Assembly: GCF_001423265.1 (NCBI RefSeq)
Contig: NZ_LMND01000031.1
Coordinates: 1,797-65,796 of the forward strand
DNA from: Methylobacterium sp. Leaf108
GTDB lineage: Bacteria; Pseudomonadota; Alphaproteobacteria; Rhizobiales; Beijerinckiaceae
Direction of reading: 5' to 3'
DNA length: 64,000 nt
Shown: positions 45,520 through 54,736 of the stretch, piece by piece
Layout: every line of letters begins with the position of its first letter
Position numbering within the stretch: the first letter of the stretch is position 1
The notes under the pieces: generated by a model
Database searches by the model: none
Told to the model about the DNA's origin: nothing
What the model saw: the letters and a program-made list of their open reading frames with translations, nothing else
Program-made: the position numbers and the translations under genes

Positions 45520-46518
45520 ATGGCCTCCGGACACGAGACATCCGCCGTCATCGAGGGCGAGGACGACGTCGCCCTGCCGTTTTCGGTGGAGGCGCTGGAC
45601 GTGCGCGGCCGCGTCGTGCGCCTAGGCGCGTCCGTCGACACCATCCTGCGCCGGCACGGCTATCCCGATCCGGTGGCGCGGCTGCTGGGCGAGGCGGCGG
45701 CACTGACGGTGCTGCTCGGCTCGTCGCTGAAGTTCGAGGGCCGTTTCCAGCTCCAGACCCGCACCGACGGCCCGGTGGAGATGATCGTCGTCGATTTCGA
45801 GGCGCCCGATTCCTTGCGCGCCACCGCCCGCTTCGACGCGGCGCGGATCTCGGCCCTGGGCGTGCCGCCGCTCAAGAGCGAGGACCTGATCGGGCAGGGG
45901 CATCTGGCCATGACCATCGACCAGGGCTCCGAGCGCAGCCGCTACCAGGGCGTGGTGGCGCTGGAAGGCCAGAGCCTGGAGGAGGCGGCCCACCAGTACT
46001 TCCGCCAGTCCGAGCAGATCCCGACGCAGGTGCGCCTGGCCGTGGCCGAACGGTTCGAGGACGGCGTCACCAGCTACCGGGCCGGCGGCCTGCTCGTGCA
46101 GTTCCTGCCCCAATCCATCGACCGCGCGCGGTTGGCCGACCTGCCGCCGGGCGACATCCCCGAGGGCCACCTCCATGTCGGCGGCGGGACGGCGCCCGAG
46201 GACGACGCCTGGGTCGAGGCGCGCTCGCTGGTCGCCACCGTGGAGGACCACGAACTCGTCGATCCCACCGTGTCGTCGCAGCGGCTGCTCTACCGCCTGT
46301 TCCACGAGCGCGGCGTCCGGGTGTTCGAGGCGCAGGGCGTGCGCGAGCGATGCCGCTGTTCGTCCGAGCGGGTCCTCGGGATGATCCGCTCGTTCTCGGT
46401 GCAGGAACGCCGCGACATGGTCGCCGACGACGGCCGCATCGGCATCACCTGCGAGTTCTGCTCGCGCCGCTACGATCTCGATCCGGCGGAGGTCGAGGCG
46501 GACGGCGGCGCGCACTGA
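45520..46518 (+). CDS. hslO: Hsp33 redox-regulated chaperone
   Basis: 332 aa. The N-terminal substrate-binding core (LPFSVEALDVRGRVVRLGAS, AAALTVLLGSSLKFEGRFQL, TIDQGSERSRYQGVVALEG) and the C-terminal zinc switch are complete: Cys278 and Cys280 (CRC) with Cys311 and Cys314 (CEFC). It holds unfolded proteins during oxidative stress. The ATG at 45520 has GGGAGGGG upstream; an earlier in-frame codon at 45451 adds 23 unlikely residues. In related genomes it normally follows argF directly. Confidence 0.95.
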   Translation: MASGHETSAVIEGEDDVALPFSVEALDVRGRVVRLGASVDTILRRHGYPDPVARLLGEAAALTVLLGSSLKFEGRFQLQTRTDGPVEMIVVDFEAPDSLRATARFDAARISALGVPPLKSEDLIGQGHLAMTIDQGSERSRYQGVVALEGQSLEEAAHQYFRQSEQIPTQVRLAVAERFEDGVTSYRAGGLLVQFLPQSIDRARLADLPPGDIPEGHLHVGGGTAPEDDAWVEARSLVATVEDHELVDPTVSSQRLLYRLFHERGVRVFEAQGVRERCRCSSERVLGMIRSFSVQERRDMVADDGRIGITCEFCSRRYDLDPAEVEADGGAH

Positions 46519-46595
46519 CGTCGACCGGACGGCCCGAGACTCGACCGAGACCCGGGCTCTCGCCGTCACGCGCGAGGTCTGTCGTCACGCATGCC

Positions 46596-46618
46596 GTCAT
46601 CTTGCGATGCGAGATGAC
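46596..46618 (+). terminator. hairpin after hslO
   Basis: GTCATCT (46596-46602) pairs with AGATGAC (46612-46618); a T-rich run (CGTTTTTCTT) begins about eight bases further on. Plausible terminator of hslO, 77 bp after its stop. Confidence 0.45.
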
Positions 46619-46646
46619 AGGACGTCGTTTTTCTTGCCGGCGGAAA

Positions 46647-46667
46647 CGAACGGTTTTGCCCCGTTCG
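46647..46667. promoter_or_regulatory. inverted repeat upstream of the Arg-rich exported protein
   Basis: CGAACGG-TTTTGCC-CCGTTCG is a perfect 7-bp inverted repeat 36 bp before the ATG at 46704. Its position suits an operator or leader hairpin; no known regulator site is recognised. Confidence 0.35.
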
Positions 46668-46703
46668 ACGTTTCGGATCCCTGAAGATCTGGGAGGAACG
46701 TCG

Positions 46704-47903
46704 ATGAAGAAGATCGGATTGGGTCTCGCCGCATTACTGATGTCGACATCGGTCTATGCACAAGGTGCCGGCACGGCGGCCGGCGGCAGCGCCGCGCGCG
46801 AGGGTGCGGGCGCCAGTGGGCAAGTCAGCGGCGGTGGGCAGGGCAACGCCGGGCAGGGCAACGCCTCGCAGGGAATGGGCCAGAAGGCGTCCGAGGGACG
46901 CGCGGGCGCATCGGCCAAGCAGGACAATGCCCAGCCGGGTCCGGCGGGGCGTGACGCCGCGGGCGCGGATTCCGGCAAGCGCGATGCGTCCAGGCAGGAT
47001 TCCGGCAAGACGGAGGGCAGATCCGGCGGTGAGGCCTCCGACCGTCGCGACACCGCGGGCCGCGACGGCGGACGCGACGAGAGGGCCGAGCGGCGCGGTG
47101 GACGCGACGGCATGCGCGGCGACCGTGACGACCGGTCGGTGAGCCGCCGTAGCGAGCGCCGGATCGACACCCGGGTGGAGGGACGCACCCGCACCAGCCA
47201 GCGCACCGTGCTGCTGGGCGGCCGGCGCGTCGTCTATGGCTCGCCCGAGTATCGGCGCCTCGTGGTGATCGAGCGTCGCCGCGGCGGCAATCGCTACGTC
47301 GAGGGCGGCCGCCGCCGCTACGTCACCATCCGCGGCCAGCGCGTCGTCTACGGCTCGCCGCAGTACCGGCGCCTCGTCACCGTCAGCGAGACCACCAAGC
47401 GCCGTCCCGGCTCGCGCTACGTGGTGGTTCGCGGCCAGCGCGTCGTCTACGGCTCGCCGCAGTATCGACGCCTGACCGTGACCACCCGCGAGCGTGGCGG
47501 CGTGTCCGTGGGCGCGCGTTTCAGCGAGCGCGCGCGCGGTGGCGTGGAGGTGCGCAACAGCGTCTCGACGCGCAGCGAGTCCCGCGAGGAGCGCCGCACC
47601 GGGGGTGGCATGCGCAACGAGGGCGGGCGTAACGAGGCCGGCCGCGGCGACATGAACCGCCGCGACGAGAACCGCAACGGGCAGGGCCGGGCCGAGCGGT
47701 CCGGCAATGCCGGCCGCGAGGGCGGTTCCGAGCAGCAGGGCATCCGCAACGCCGCCGATCGCGGCGGGGCCGACGCCGACAAGGGCACCACGAACGCCGG
47801 CGGCCGCTCCATGGGCGGGAATTCCGAGGGCGGTCGCGGCTCCGAGGGCGGTCGCGGCGGTGCTGCCGGTCAGTCCGCGCCGGGTGGCGCACCGCGCAAC
47901 TGA
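46704..47903 (+). CDS. exported Arg/Gly-rich protein with three RVVYGSPxYRRL repeats
   Basis: 399 aa. A clear signal peptide (KKIGLGLAALLMSTSVYA, then QGAG) begins the protein. The next ~140 residues are Gly/Ala/Asp/Arg-rich and probably disordered. Residues ~173-260 contain three repeats: GGRRVVYGSPEYRRLVV, RGQRVVYGSPQYRRLVT and RGQRVVYGSPQYRRLTV, the last two preceded by RYV-V/T-V/I. The C-terminal ~130 residues are Arg/Asn/Gly-rich. I do not recognise the family. The ATG at 46704 with GGGAGGAACG upstream is firm. It converges on speG with a strong hairpin between. Confidence 0.78.
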   Translation: MKKIGLGLAALLMSTSVYAQGAGTAAGGSAAREGAGASGQVSGGGQGNAGQGNASQGMGQKASEGRAGASAKQDNAQPGPAGRDAAGADSGKRDASRQDSGKTEGRSGGEASDRRDTAGRDGGRDERAERRGGRDGMRGDRDDRSVSRRSERRIDTRVEGRTRTSQRTVLLGGRRVVYGSPEYRRLVVIERRRGGNRYVEGGRRRYVTIRGQRVVYGSPQYRRLVTVSETTKRRPGSRYVVVRGQRVVYGSPQYRRLTVTTRERGGVSVGARFSERARGGVEVRNSVSTRSESREERRTGGGMRNEGGRNEAGRGDMNRRDENRNGQGRAERSGNAGREGGSEQQGIRNAADRGGADADKGTTNAGGRSMGGNSEGGRGSEGGRGGAAGQSAPGGAPRN

Positions 47904-47928
47904 TCGCTCGCGACAGGTCCGACTCCCC

Positions 47929-47965
47929 GAAGAGCCGGAGCGGCAGCCAGCCGCTCCGGCTCTTC
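47929..47965. terminator. strong bidirectional hairpin
   Basis: GAAGAGCCGGAGCGG (47929-47943) pairs perfectly over 15 bp with 47951-47965, loop CAGCCAG. It lies in the convergent gap between the exported-protein gene and speG. Confidence 0.75.
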
Positions 47966-47997
47966 CACGTCGTCTCCGCGGGGCCCCGGAAGAACCG

Positions 47998-48582
47998 TCA
48001 GCTCTTGAGCACCGGCTCGGCGATCTCGCCGCCGCCCCGGCGCGCCAGGTAAGCCGGCTGGAACAGGCACATCCGCACCGCGTCGCGGTACTTGCCGTTC
48101 ACGAAGAACTCGTCCTTGAGGATGCCCTCGGGTTCGAAGCCGCAGCGTTCGTAGATGCGCACCGCGCGGGCATTGTCGCGATCCACATGCAGGTAGAGCT
48201 TGTGGATGTTGAGGACGCTGAAGGCGTAGTCCATGGCGATCCGGGTGGCGCGGGGCGCATAGCCCTGCCCCTGGAAGGCGGGGTGGATCGCGATCTGGAA
48301 TTCGCAGCGCCGGTGGAGGTGGTTGATCTCCACGAGCTCGACGAGGCCGGCGGGCGCGCCGTCGGAATTGGCGATGATGAAGCGCCGCTCGGTCTGGTTG
48401 TGGATGTTGCGCTCGTAGAGCTGCGCCAGTTCGGCGAAGGACTCGTAGGCCTCCTCGAACCAGTAGCGCATGATGCTGTCGTTGTTGTTGAGCTGATGCA
48501 CGAACATCAGGTCCTCGCGCTCCAGCGGCCGGAGCTTGACCGGGCCGTCGGCGGCGATGGTGCGGGGGGTGACGGTTCTCAT
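47998..48582 (-). CDS. speG: spermidine N1-acetyltransferase
   Basis: 194 aa [80 protein letters not shown] and [20 protein letters not shown] are almost position-by-position SpeG. It acetylates spermidine/spermine with acetyl-CoA, lowering polyamine toxicity. The ATG at 48582 lies 13 bp after the argE stop, so it is the last gene of apaG-argE-speG. Confidence 0.94.
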   Translation of the reverse strand: MRTVTPRTIAADGPVKLRPLEREDLMFVHQLNNNDSIMRYWFEEAYESFAELAQLYERNIHNQTERRFIIANSDGAPAGLVELVEINHLHRRCEFQIAIHPAFQGQGYAPRATRIAMDYAFSVLNIHKLYLHVDRDNARAVRIYERCGFEPEGILKDEFFVNGKYRDAVRMCLFQPAYLARRGGGEIAEPVLKS

Positions 48583-48595
48583 GACGGGACGGCCC

Positions 48596-49768
48596 TCACG
48601 AACCCGCGCAGTCGGCGGCGAGGCGGCGCATGAAGGCGGCGCCCGCCTCCAGGGCCGCGAGGGTGATGAATTCGTCGGGTTGGTGGGCCTGGTCGATGGA
48701 GCCGGGCCCGCACACCACGGTGGGGATGCCCGCCGCCTGGAAGCGGCCGGCCTCGGTGGCATAGGGCACCGAGATCGTGTGGTTGCGCCCCGCCAGCCGC
48801 AGCGCCAGCCGCTCGGCGTCGGAACCGGGCTCGGGCGCCAGCCCCGGCACCGCCACCTCCTCCAGGGTCTCGATGCGCCCGAACGGGCCGTAGCGGTTGA
48901 GCCGGTCGCGGGTGACGGCGGCGACCCTCGCCTCGAACAGGGCCGGGATCTCGGCCATGTCGAGGTCGGGCAGGCCGCGGAACTCCCAGTGGAAGGTGCA
49001 GACCTTGGGCAGGATGTTGCGGGCCGTGCCGCCGTGGATCGTACCCACGTGGACCGTGGTGGCCGGCGGGTCGAACCGGCCCGAGGCGTCGCCCCGCGCG
49101 ATCATCGCGTCGGCGATGCGGTTGAGCTCAGACACGAGGTCGGCCGCCGCCATCACGGCGTTGGCCCCGAGCATGGGCTTGGCGGAATGGGCCTCGTGCC
49201 CGTGGACGGTGGTGAGATAGGTGACGATGCTCTTGTGGGCGTCGGCCACCTCCATGTCGGTGGGCTCGCCGACGACGACCGCGCCGGGCCGGGGCAGATC
49301 GGCGCCGAACCGGGCGATGGTGTCGGCCACCCCGAGGCAGGTGGTCTCCTCGTCGTAGGACAGGAGGATGTGGATCGGCCGCTTGAGGCCTGCGGCGAGG
49401 AAGTCCGGCACGGCGGCGAGCGCCAGGGCGCAGAAGCCCTTCATGTCGACGGCCCCGCGGCCGATGGCCCGCCCGTCCTCCACCCGCAGGGCGAAGGGGT
49501 CGCCGGTCCAGGCCTGGCCCGTGACGGGGACGACGTCGGTATGGCCCGAGAGCACGACGCCGCCGTCGACCCTGGGGCCGAGGGTGGCGAAGATCGCGGC
49601 CTTGTCGCCGGCCGCGTTGGGCACGCGCACCGTGGGCACGCCCCAGCCCGCGAGGTAGTCGCAGACCATGTCGACGAGGGGCAGGTTGGTCTTCGAACTC
49701 TCGGTGTCGAACGCGACGAGGCGTTCGAGCAGCTCGAGGTGCGTCAGCCGCCGTCCGTGCGCGGACAT
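48596..49768 (-). CDS. argE: acetylornithine deacetylase
   Basis: 390 aa M20 metallopeptidase. [63 protein letters not shown] and the C-terminal [20 protein letters not shown] give the di-metal site and catalytic Glu. It converts N-acetylornithine to ornithine for ArgF. A complete linear pathway step is thus encoded apart from argD-argF. Start 5 bp after the apaG stop. Confidence 0.94.
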   Translation of the reverse strand: MSAHGRRLTHLELLERLVAFDTESSKTNLPLVDMVCDYLAGWGVPTVRVPNAAGDKAAIFATLGPRVDGGVVLSGHTDVVPVTGQAWTGDPFALRVEDGRAIGRGAVDMKGFCALALAAVPDFLAAGLKRPIHILLSYDEETTCLGVADTIARFGADLPRPGAVVVGEPTDMEVADAHKSIVTYLTTVHGHEAHSAKPMLGANAVMAAADLVSELNRIADAMIARGDASGRFDPPATTVHVGTIHGGTARNILPKVCTFHWEFRGLPDLDMAEIPALFEARVAAVTRDRLNRYGPFGRIETLEEVAVPGLAPEPGSDAERLALRLAGRNHTISVPYATEAGRFQAAGIPTVVCGPGSIDQAHQPDEFITLAALEAGAAFMRRLAADCAGS

Positions 49769-49773
49769 GACGG

Positions 49774-50166
49774 TCAGTGGACGCTGCGACGGACGTGCGG
49801 CGAATCGAGGGAGAAGGCCGGGATCTCGGCCTCGAAGCTTTCGCCGGCGTGTGTCGCCATGGTGTAGCTGCCGGCCATGAGCCCGTCCGGCGTCGTGAGC
49901 GGGCAGCCGCTGGTGTAGCTGAACGATTCGCCCGGATCGAGCACCGGCTGCTTGCCGACGACCCCGGCGCCGCGCACCTCCTGGCAGGCGCCGCGCCCGT
50001 CGATGATGCGCCAGTGGCGCGAGCGCAGCTGCACCGGCTCGGAGCCGTTGTTCACGATCTCGACGGTGTAGGCGAAGAAGTAGCGGCTCTCGCTCGGGGA
50101 GGATTCCTCCTCCACGAAGCGGGGCTCGACGGTCACGCTGATGCCGCGCGTCTGGGCCTTGTACAT
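49774..50166 (-). CDS. apaG: ApaG-family protein
   Basis: 130 aa, the normal size. [63 protein letters not shown] and [20 protein letters not shown] are the conserved blocks of this fibronectin-III-like fold. Linked genetically to Co2+/Mg2+ homeostasis, biochemical role uncertain. ATG at 50166 gives the usual MYKAQTRGI start. First gene of apaG-argE-speG. Confidence 0.94.
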   Translation of the reverse strand: MYKAQTRGISVTVEPRFVEEESSPSESRYFFAYTVEIVNNGSEPVQLRSRHWRIIDGRGACQEVRGAGVVGKQPVLDPGESFSYTSGCPLTTPDGLMAGSYTMATHAGESFEAEIPAFSLDSPHVRRSVH

Positions 50167-50335
50167 GGCTGAAAGAAGCTCCTGACCCGCATCGTCCGGG
50201 CTCGCGCCGCCAACGCGACAGGGATGTGATGCCGTGGTACGTCCGCCCGAAAACCGCGTCAATCGGTACGGCGACCGATCCCCGCCGAGGACCCAATCCG
50301 TGCGTCAGGAGACCCGGCCCATCGCGCCGACCGAC

Positions 50336-50740
50336 ATGGCCCCGGTGCGGCTCGTCCCCTTCGACGCGCTCCTCGGGGCGCTCGGCCTCGGCGGTCTCGC
50401 CCTCGGGTTCGCCTGGGTCGATCCCGAGGGCAACCGCTGGCCCGCCGGCGCCCTGATCGGGGCGCTTCTGGTCGACGGGCTCGGTCGCCTGGCCGGGCGC
50501 ATCGCGGCCCGCCGCAGCCCCGGCCACGGGGCGATGGCGATGGCCTCGCTCATCCTGCTGCCCGATCGCGCCGTGCCGGCGGTGGCCGTCGCGCTGGCCG
50601 CCGCCGCGATCGCCTGGGGGGAGGGATTTCCGGTGATGGCGAGCCTCGTGGCCGGCCTCCTGGCGATGGGCGGCATCGCGCGCCTGGCCATCGTGCGCCG
50701 GATTCTCGCCGGGGAGACCGCCGACGATCCCGAACCCTGA
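50336..50740 (+). CDS. small integral membrane protein of unknown function
   Basis: 134 aa from ATG 50336. Three or four hydrophobic spans are visible (LLGALGLGGLALGFAW, AGALIGALLVDGLGRLAG, VPAVAVALAAAAIAWGEG, MASLVAGLLAMGGIARL). No family recognised. A GTG at 50300 or an ATG at 50234 could start it earlier, but both add hydrophilic, Arg-rich residues that overlap the divergent apaG leader. Confidence 0.6.
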   Translation: MAPVRLVPFDALLGALGLGGLALGFAWVDPEGNRWPAGALIGALLVDGLGRLAGRIAARRSPGHGAMAMASLILLPDRAVPAVAVALAAAAIAWGEGFPVMASLVAGLLAMGGIARLAIVRRILAGETADDPEP

Positions 50741-50869
50741 CCGGACGCCCGCGGGTAAACGCGGTTTACGGGGATTTAAGCGTTCTGCCGCCTAGGTGGG
50801 GAAGGGCTCGGGTGGGGAAAGGCTTGCCGGCCCACCGACCGGGCCGGACGGGAACGCGGGCTGAACGGC

Positions 50870-51973
50870 ATGAGCACACGGCGCGAGTCCCAGGCCCCGA
50901 CCGTCCCCGGCATCCTGTCGGCGCAGGGCATCGCCGCCTTGACCGAGGCCGGCGGCATCCTCCCCGCCACGCCCTTCGCCCACGACCAAATCCAGCCGGC
51001 CAGCCTCGACCTGCGGCTCGGGAGCCGGGTCTACCGGGTCCGCACCAGCTTCCTGCCGGGCAACCGCGCGGTGGCCTCCTGCATCGAGGCCTTCGCCCTG
51101 CACGAGATGGACCTGACCGGCGGCGCCGTCCTGGAGACCGGCTGCGTCTTCATCGCCGAGTTGCAGGAGGGCCTCGCCCTGCCCCCCGACATCTCGGCCG
51201 GCGCCAACCCCAAGAGCTCCACCGGGCGCATCGACGTCTTCACCCGGGTCATCACCGACGGGGGGGCCGCCTTCGACCAGGTCGAGGCCGGCTACCACGG
51301 CCCGCTCTATGCCGAGATCTCGCCGCGCACCTTCCCGGTGAAGGTGCGCACCGGCTCGCGCCTGTCGCAGATCCGCTTCCGGCGCGGCGAGGTCCGGCTC
51401 ACCGACACCGAACTCGCCGCCCTCCATGCCCGCTCGCCGGTGGTGAACAGCGCCGCGCCTTCGTTCCAGGGGGGTGTCGCCGTCTCGGTGGACCTCTCCG
51501 GCTTCGACGGGCTGATCGGCTACCGGGCGCGGCGCCATACCGGCCTCGTCGACGTCGATGCGCCGGGCCGCCACAGGGTGGCCGATTTCTGGGAGCCGAT
51601 CCCGGCGGACGCGTCGCGCGCGCTCATCCTCGATCCGGGCCAGTTCTACATCCTGGCCTCGAAGGAGGCGGTGCAGGTGCCGCCCGACCACGCCGCCGAG
51701 ATGGTGCCGTTCGATCCGCTGGTGGGCGAATTCCGGGTGCATTACGCCGGCTTCTTCGATCCCGGCTTCGGCCATGCCAGCGCCGGCGGCGCCGGCGCGC
51801 GGGCGGTGCTCGAGGTGCGCTCGCGCGACGTGCCGTTCCTGCTCGAGGACGGACAGGTGGTGGGCCGCCTCGTCTACGAGCGCATGGCGCAGGTTCCGAC
51901 CACCCTCTACGGCTCCGGGGCCGGCTCGAACTACCAGGCCCAGGGCCTCAAGCTGTCGAAGCACTTCGTCTGA
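50870..51973 (+). CDS. dcd: 2'-deoxycytidine 5'-triphosphate deaminase, long form
   Basis: 367 aa, about twice the size of E. coli Dcd, with two dUTPase-like beta-barrel repeats. HDQIQPASLDLRLGSRVYRV and SAGANPKSSTGRIDVFTRVI are the first nucleotide-site blocks; DPGQFYILASKEAVQVPPDH AAEM and GFFDPGFGHASAGGAGARAV LEVR are the second copy. It makes dUTP from dCTP for thymidylate supply. This long form is common in alphaproteobacteria. Start ATG 50870. Confidence 0.92.
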   Translation: MSTRRESQAPTVPGILSAQGIAALTEAGGILPATPFAHDQIQPASLDLRLGSRVYRVRTSFLPGNRAVASCIEAFALHEMDLTGGAVLETGCVFIAELQEGLALPPDISAGANPKSSTGRIDVFTRVITDGGAAFDQVEAGYHGPLYAEISPRTFPVKVRTGSRLSQIRFRRGEVRLTDTELAALHARSPVVNSAAPSFQGGVAVSVDLSGFDGLIGYRARRHTGLVDVDAPGRHRVADFWEPIPADASRALILDPGQFYILASKEAVQVPPDHAAEMVPFDPLVGEFRVHYAGFFDPGFGHASAGGAGARAVLEVRSRDVPFLLEDGQVVGRLVYERMAQVPTTLYGSGAGSNYQAQGLKLSKHFV

Positions 51974-51985
51974 GGACGACCGCCC

Positions 51986-52540
51986 TCAGGGAACCGCCGG
52001 GCGCTGGACCGGCCCCTTGCGGGCGGGCGGCTTCGCGGCCTCGACCTCCGACACGGCCGGATCGCCGGCCAGGACCGGCAGCATGTCGAGGCTGAGGGGC
52101 GGGGGCGCCGGCCGCGCGGCCGTTCTGGCGGGCGGCGGCACCGCGAGCGGAGTTGCCGGAGGCGAGACGACGGAGGGAGTCGGCGCCGGGGCAGCGGGTT
52201 TGGATGGATCGACGGCCACCGCCGTCCGAACCGGCGGCATCGCAGCCGGGGGCTGACCCGGCGCCGGCCTGGCGATGGGGACGACGGCCACGGGGCGCGG
52301 CTCGATCCGCTTCACCTCGGGTTGGGCGGCGGCGGTGAGGACCGGCTTTCGCCCGACGAAGGACGGGATCGCCAGGGCCGACACCACCGCGACCGCGACG
52401 AGCGCCGGAACGATCAGACGCTCCAACGGCCGGCGCCGCGACACCGAACGCAGCGGACCGGCGGCGAGCCGTCGCCCGAACGGAAGGCGCCAGCGCCGCG
52501 AGATGTCGAGGTCCGCCTCGTCCTGACTGTGTCCCGCCAT
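51986..52540 (-). CDS. single-span membrane protein with Pro/Ala-rich C-terminus, unknown
   Basis: 184 aa. A basic cytoplasmic N-terminus (RRWRLPFGRRLAAG, SRRRPLERL) is followed by one span (IVPALVAVAVVSALAIPSFV) and then ~120 Pro/Ala/Val-rich residues. Topology would put the tail outside the inner membrane. No family recognised; low complexity makes homology uncertain. It converges on dcd with a 12-bp gap. Confidence 0.6.
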   Translation of the reverse strand: MAGHSQDEADLDISRRWRLPFGRRLAAGPLRSVSRRRPLERLIVPALVAVAVVSALAIPSFVGRKPVLTAAAQPEVKRIEPRPVAVVPIARPAPGQPPAAMPPVRTAVAVDPSKPAAPAPTPSVVSPPATPLAVPPPARTAARPAPPPLSLDMLPVLAGDPAVSEVEAAKPPARKGPVQRPAVP

Positions 52541-52709
52541 GCCGAGCCCCCGCCCGCATTGTCATCGCTATGACTGACGGAACTATAGAGCCGCCGGAGA
52601 CGAGTCAATTTCTGGACGGTAAACCGACATGGACAAGCCGTCGACTGACGAAACTTCCGCCGGACTTGGAGCGCACCGCCCTCACCGGTCGCCGACGCAG
52701 CCGGAGACT

Positions 52710-53432
52710 CTAGACGTCGGCCGCGGCACGGTCGACGAACCATCGCACCGGCCCGCGGACACGGGCGGCCGGCAGGTCCTCGCCCGCCGCCAGCCGCGCG
52801 AGCGGGTCGCGTTTTCCCGGCCCGCTGACGAGGAGCAGCACCGAACGGGCGGAAGCCAGGGCGGGAAAGGTCAGGCTGACGCGGGGCACGAACGGGGTCA
52901 TCCCGGCCTCGGGCACCGCCACCACCCAGGCCGTGGTCTCCTCCAGGGCGGGCTGGCCGGGAAACAGCGAGGCGACGTGGCCGTCCTCGCCGAGACCGAG
53001 CAGGACGAGGTCGAACAGGGGGCGAGCCGGATCGAGGGTCTCGGCACCGTAGAACGCCTTGAGCGCCGCCTCGTAGCGGCCGGCGGCGGCCTGCGGGCCG
53101 TCCGCCATCGGGATCGGATGGAACTGGCCGGCGGGGATGGCGCTCGCCGGCCCGAAGGCCTCGCGCGCCATGCGGACGTTGCTCAGGTCATCCTCGGCAG
53201 CCACGGCGCGGTCGTCGCCGAAGAACCAGTGCAGGCGCGACCAGGGGAGGTCGGCATACTCCGCCCCGGCGAGCGCCGTGTAGAGACGCCGGGGCGTCGA
53301 GCCGCCCGACAGGCACACGGCGATGCGCCCGTGCGGCGCCGAGGCGCACAGGGCCCGCAGGTGGTCGGCGGCGGCCCTGGCCACCGCGTCGGCGTCGTCG
53401 AACAGGACCGTGCCCTGGGGGAGGGGGATCAT
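52710..53432 (-). CDS. pgl: 6-phosphogluconolactonase
   Basis: 240 aa. RIAVCLSGGSTPRRLYTALA, LHWFFGDDRAVAAEDDLSN and FDLVLLGLGEDGHVASLFPG are the DevB/SOL-type 6PGL signatures. It hydrolyses 6-phosphogluconolactone in the oxidative pentose-phosphate and Entner-Doudoroff routes. Start ATG 53432. Last gene of the minus-strand pentose-phosphate block, 95 bp after gnd. Confidence 0.94.
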   Translation of the reverse strand: MIPLPQGTVLFDDADAVARAAADHLRALCASAPHGRIAVCLSGGSTPRRLYTALAGAEYADLPWSRLHWFFGDDRAVAAEDDLSNVRMAREAFGPASAIPAGQFHPIPMADGPQAAAGRYEAALKAFYGAETLDPARPLFDLVLLGLGEDGHVASLFPGQPALEETTAWVVAVPEAGMTPFVPRVSLTFPALASARSVLLLVSGPGKRDPLARLAAGEDLPAARVRGPVRWFVDRAAADV

Positions 53433-53527
53433 CGCGAAGCACCTCGCTGAGGCCGAGTGAGGCTGGATTGCCGATGCCCCGGGATCGCCGGCATGGGCAA
53501 TTGGAGTGATCTTCGGCGGGACGACGC

Positions 53528-54502
53528 TCAGGTCGGCTCCCGGTGCCCGCCGAAGCCCTTCCGCATCGCCGAGAGCAGCTTGTCGGCGTAGGAGGCGTCC
53601 TCGCGGGAGCGGAAGCGGGCGTAGAGGGCCGCCGAGAGCACGTTGGCGGGCACCGATTCCTCGATGGCCGCATTGAGCGTCCAGCGCCCTTCCCCGGAAT
53701 CGGCGACGAAGCCGGAGAACCCGGCCAGGGTCTCGTCGGCCGCCAGCGCCCCGGCGGTGAGGTCGAGGAGCCAGGACGAGACCACGCTGCCCCGGCGCCA
53801 GACCTCGGCGATGTCGCCCAGATCGAGGTCGAACCGGTGCGCCTCGGCCAGGTCCGGGGAGTCGGCATGCCGGAGGATGTCGAACCCCTCGGCGTAGGCC
53901 TGCATCAGCCCGTACTCGATGCCGTTGTGGACCATCTTGACGAAATGGCCGGCCCCGCTCCGGCCGGCATGGATGTAGCCTTGCTCGGCGCGCGGGTCGC
54001 GGCCCTCGCGGCCCGGCGTCTTGGGGATGGCGCCGGCGCCGGGAGCGAGAGTGCGGAAGATCGGGTCGAGGCGCTCGACGGCGGCGGTCTCGCCGCCGAT
54101 CATCATGCAATAGCCGCGCTCCAGCCCCCAGACCCCGCCCGAGGTGCCGACGTCGACGTAGGAAATGCCCTTCGGCTTCAGGTCGGCGGCGCGGCGCACA
54201 TCGTCCTTGTAGAAGGAGTTGCCGCCGTCGATGACGATGTCGTCGGCCGCCATCAGGGCGCCGAGCCGGGTCACCGTGCCGTCCGTGATCTCGCCGGCCG
54301 GCAGCATCACCCAGGCGGCACGGGGGGCGTCGAGCTTGGCGACGAGGTCGTCCAGGCTGTCGGCGCCGGTCGCCCCCTCGGCCACCAGGGCCGCGACCGC
54401 ATCGGGGTCCCGGTCGAACACCACCGCCGTGTGCCCGTCGCGCATGAGCCGCCGGACGATATTGCCGCCCATCCGGCCGAGACCGATCATACCGAGTTGC
54501 AT
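53528..54502 (-). CDS. gnd: 6-phosphogluconate dehydrogenase (decarboxylating), short form
   Basis: 324 aa, the short GndA-type form. [20 protein letters not shown] is the dinucleotide site. [36 protein letters not shown] and [20 protein letters not shown] hold the catalytic Lys and substrate loop. It makes ribulose-5-phosphate and CO2. Short-form enzymes often prefer NAD+; the second strand residue context (VFDRDPDAV) with Asp supports that. Between tal-pgi and pgl. Confidence 0.94.
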   Translation of the reverse strand: MQLGMIGLGRMGGNIVRRLMRDGHTAVVFDRDPDAVAALVAEGATGADSLDDLVAKLDAPRAAWVMLPAGEITDGTVTRLGALMAADDIVIDGGNSFYKDDVRRAADLKPKGISYVDVGTSGGVWGLERGYCMMIGGETAAVERLDPIFRTLAPGAGAIPKTPGREGRDPRAEQGYIHAGRSGAGHFVKMVHNGIEYGLMQAYAEGFDILRHADSPDLAEAHRFDLDLGDIAEVWRRGSVVSSWLLDLTAGALAADETLAGFSGFVADSGEGRWTLNAAIEESVPANVLSAALYARFRSREDASYADKLLSAMRKGFGGHREPT

Positions 54503-54736
54503 GGGTGATCTCCCTCTGAGGAAGCATCATGGACCCTGCGGCCCACGATGCGTGCCAACCCTTGTCCTACCGATCCGCCCGTCCCCGAGGCGCCGCAGCG
54601 AAGCGAAGGCCTCGAAGGAGCCCTCCCGTTCGCGCCGTCGTCCCTGGAGCCCTCCTTCGAGGCCCGCCGAGGCGGGCACCTCGGGACGAGGTGGTGGAGG
54701 GGAACGACCGGACCGCGGTGGATAGCCCCGGCCTGG

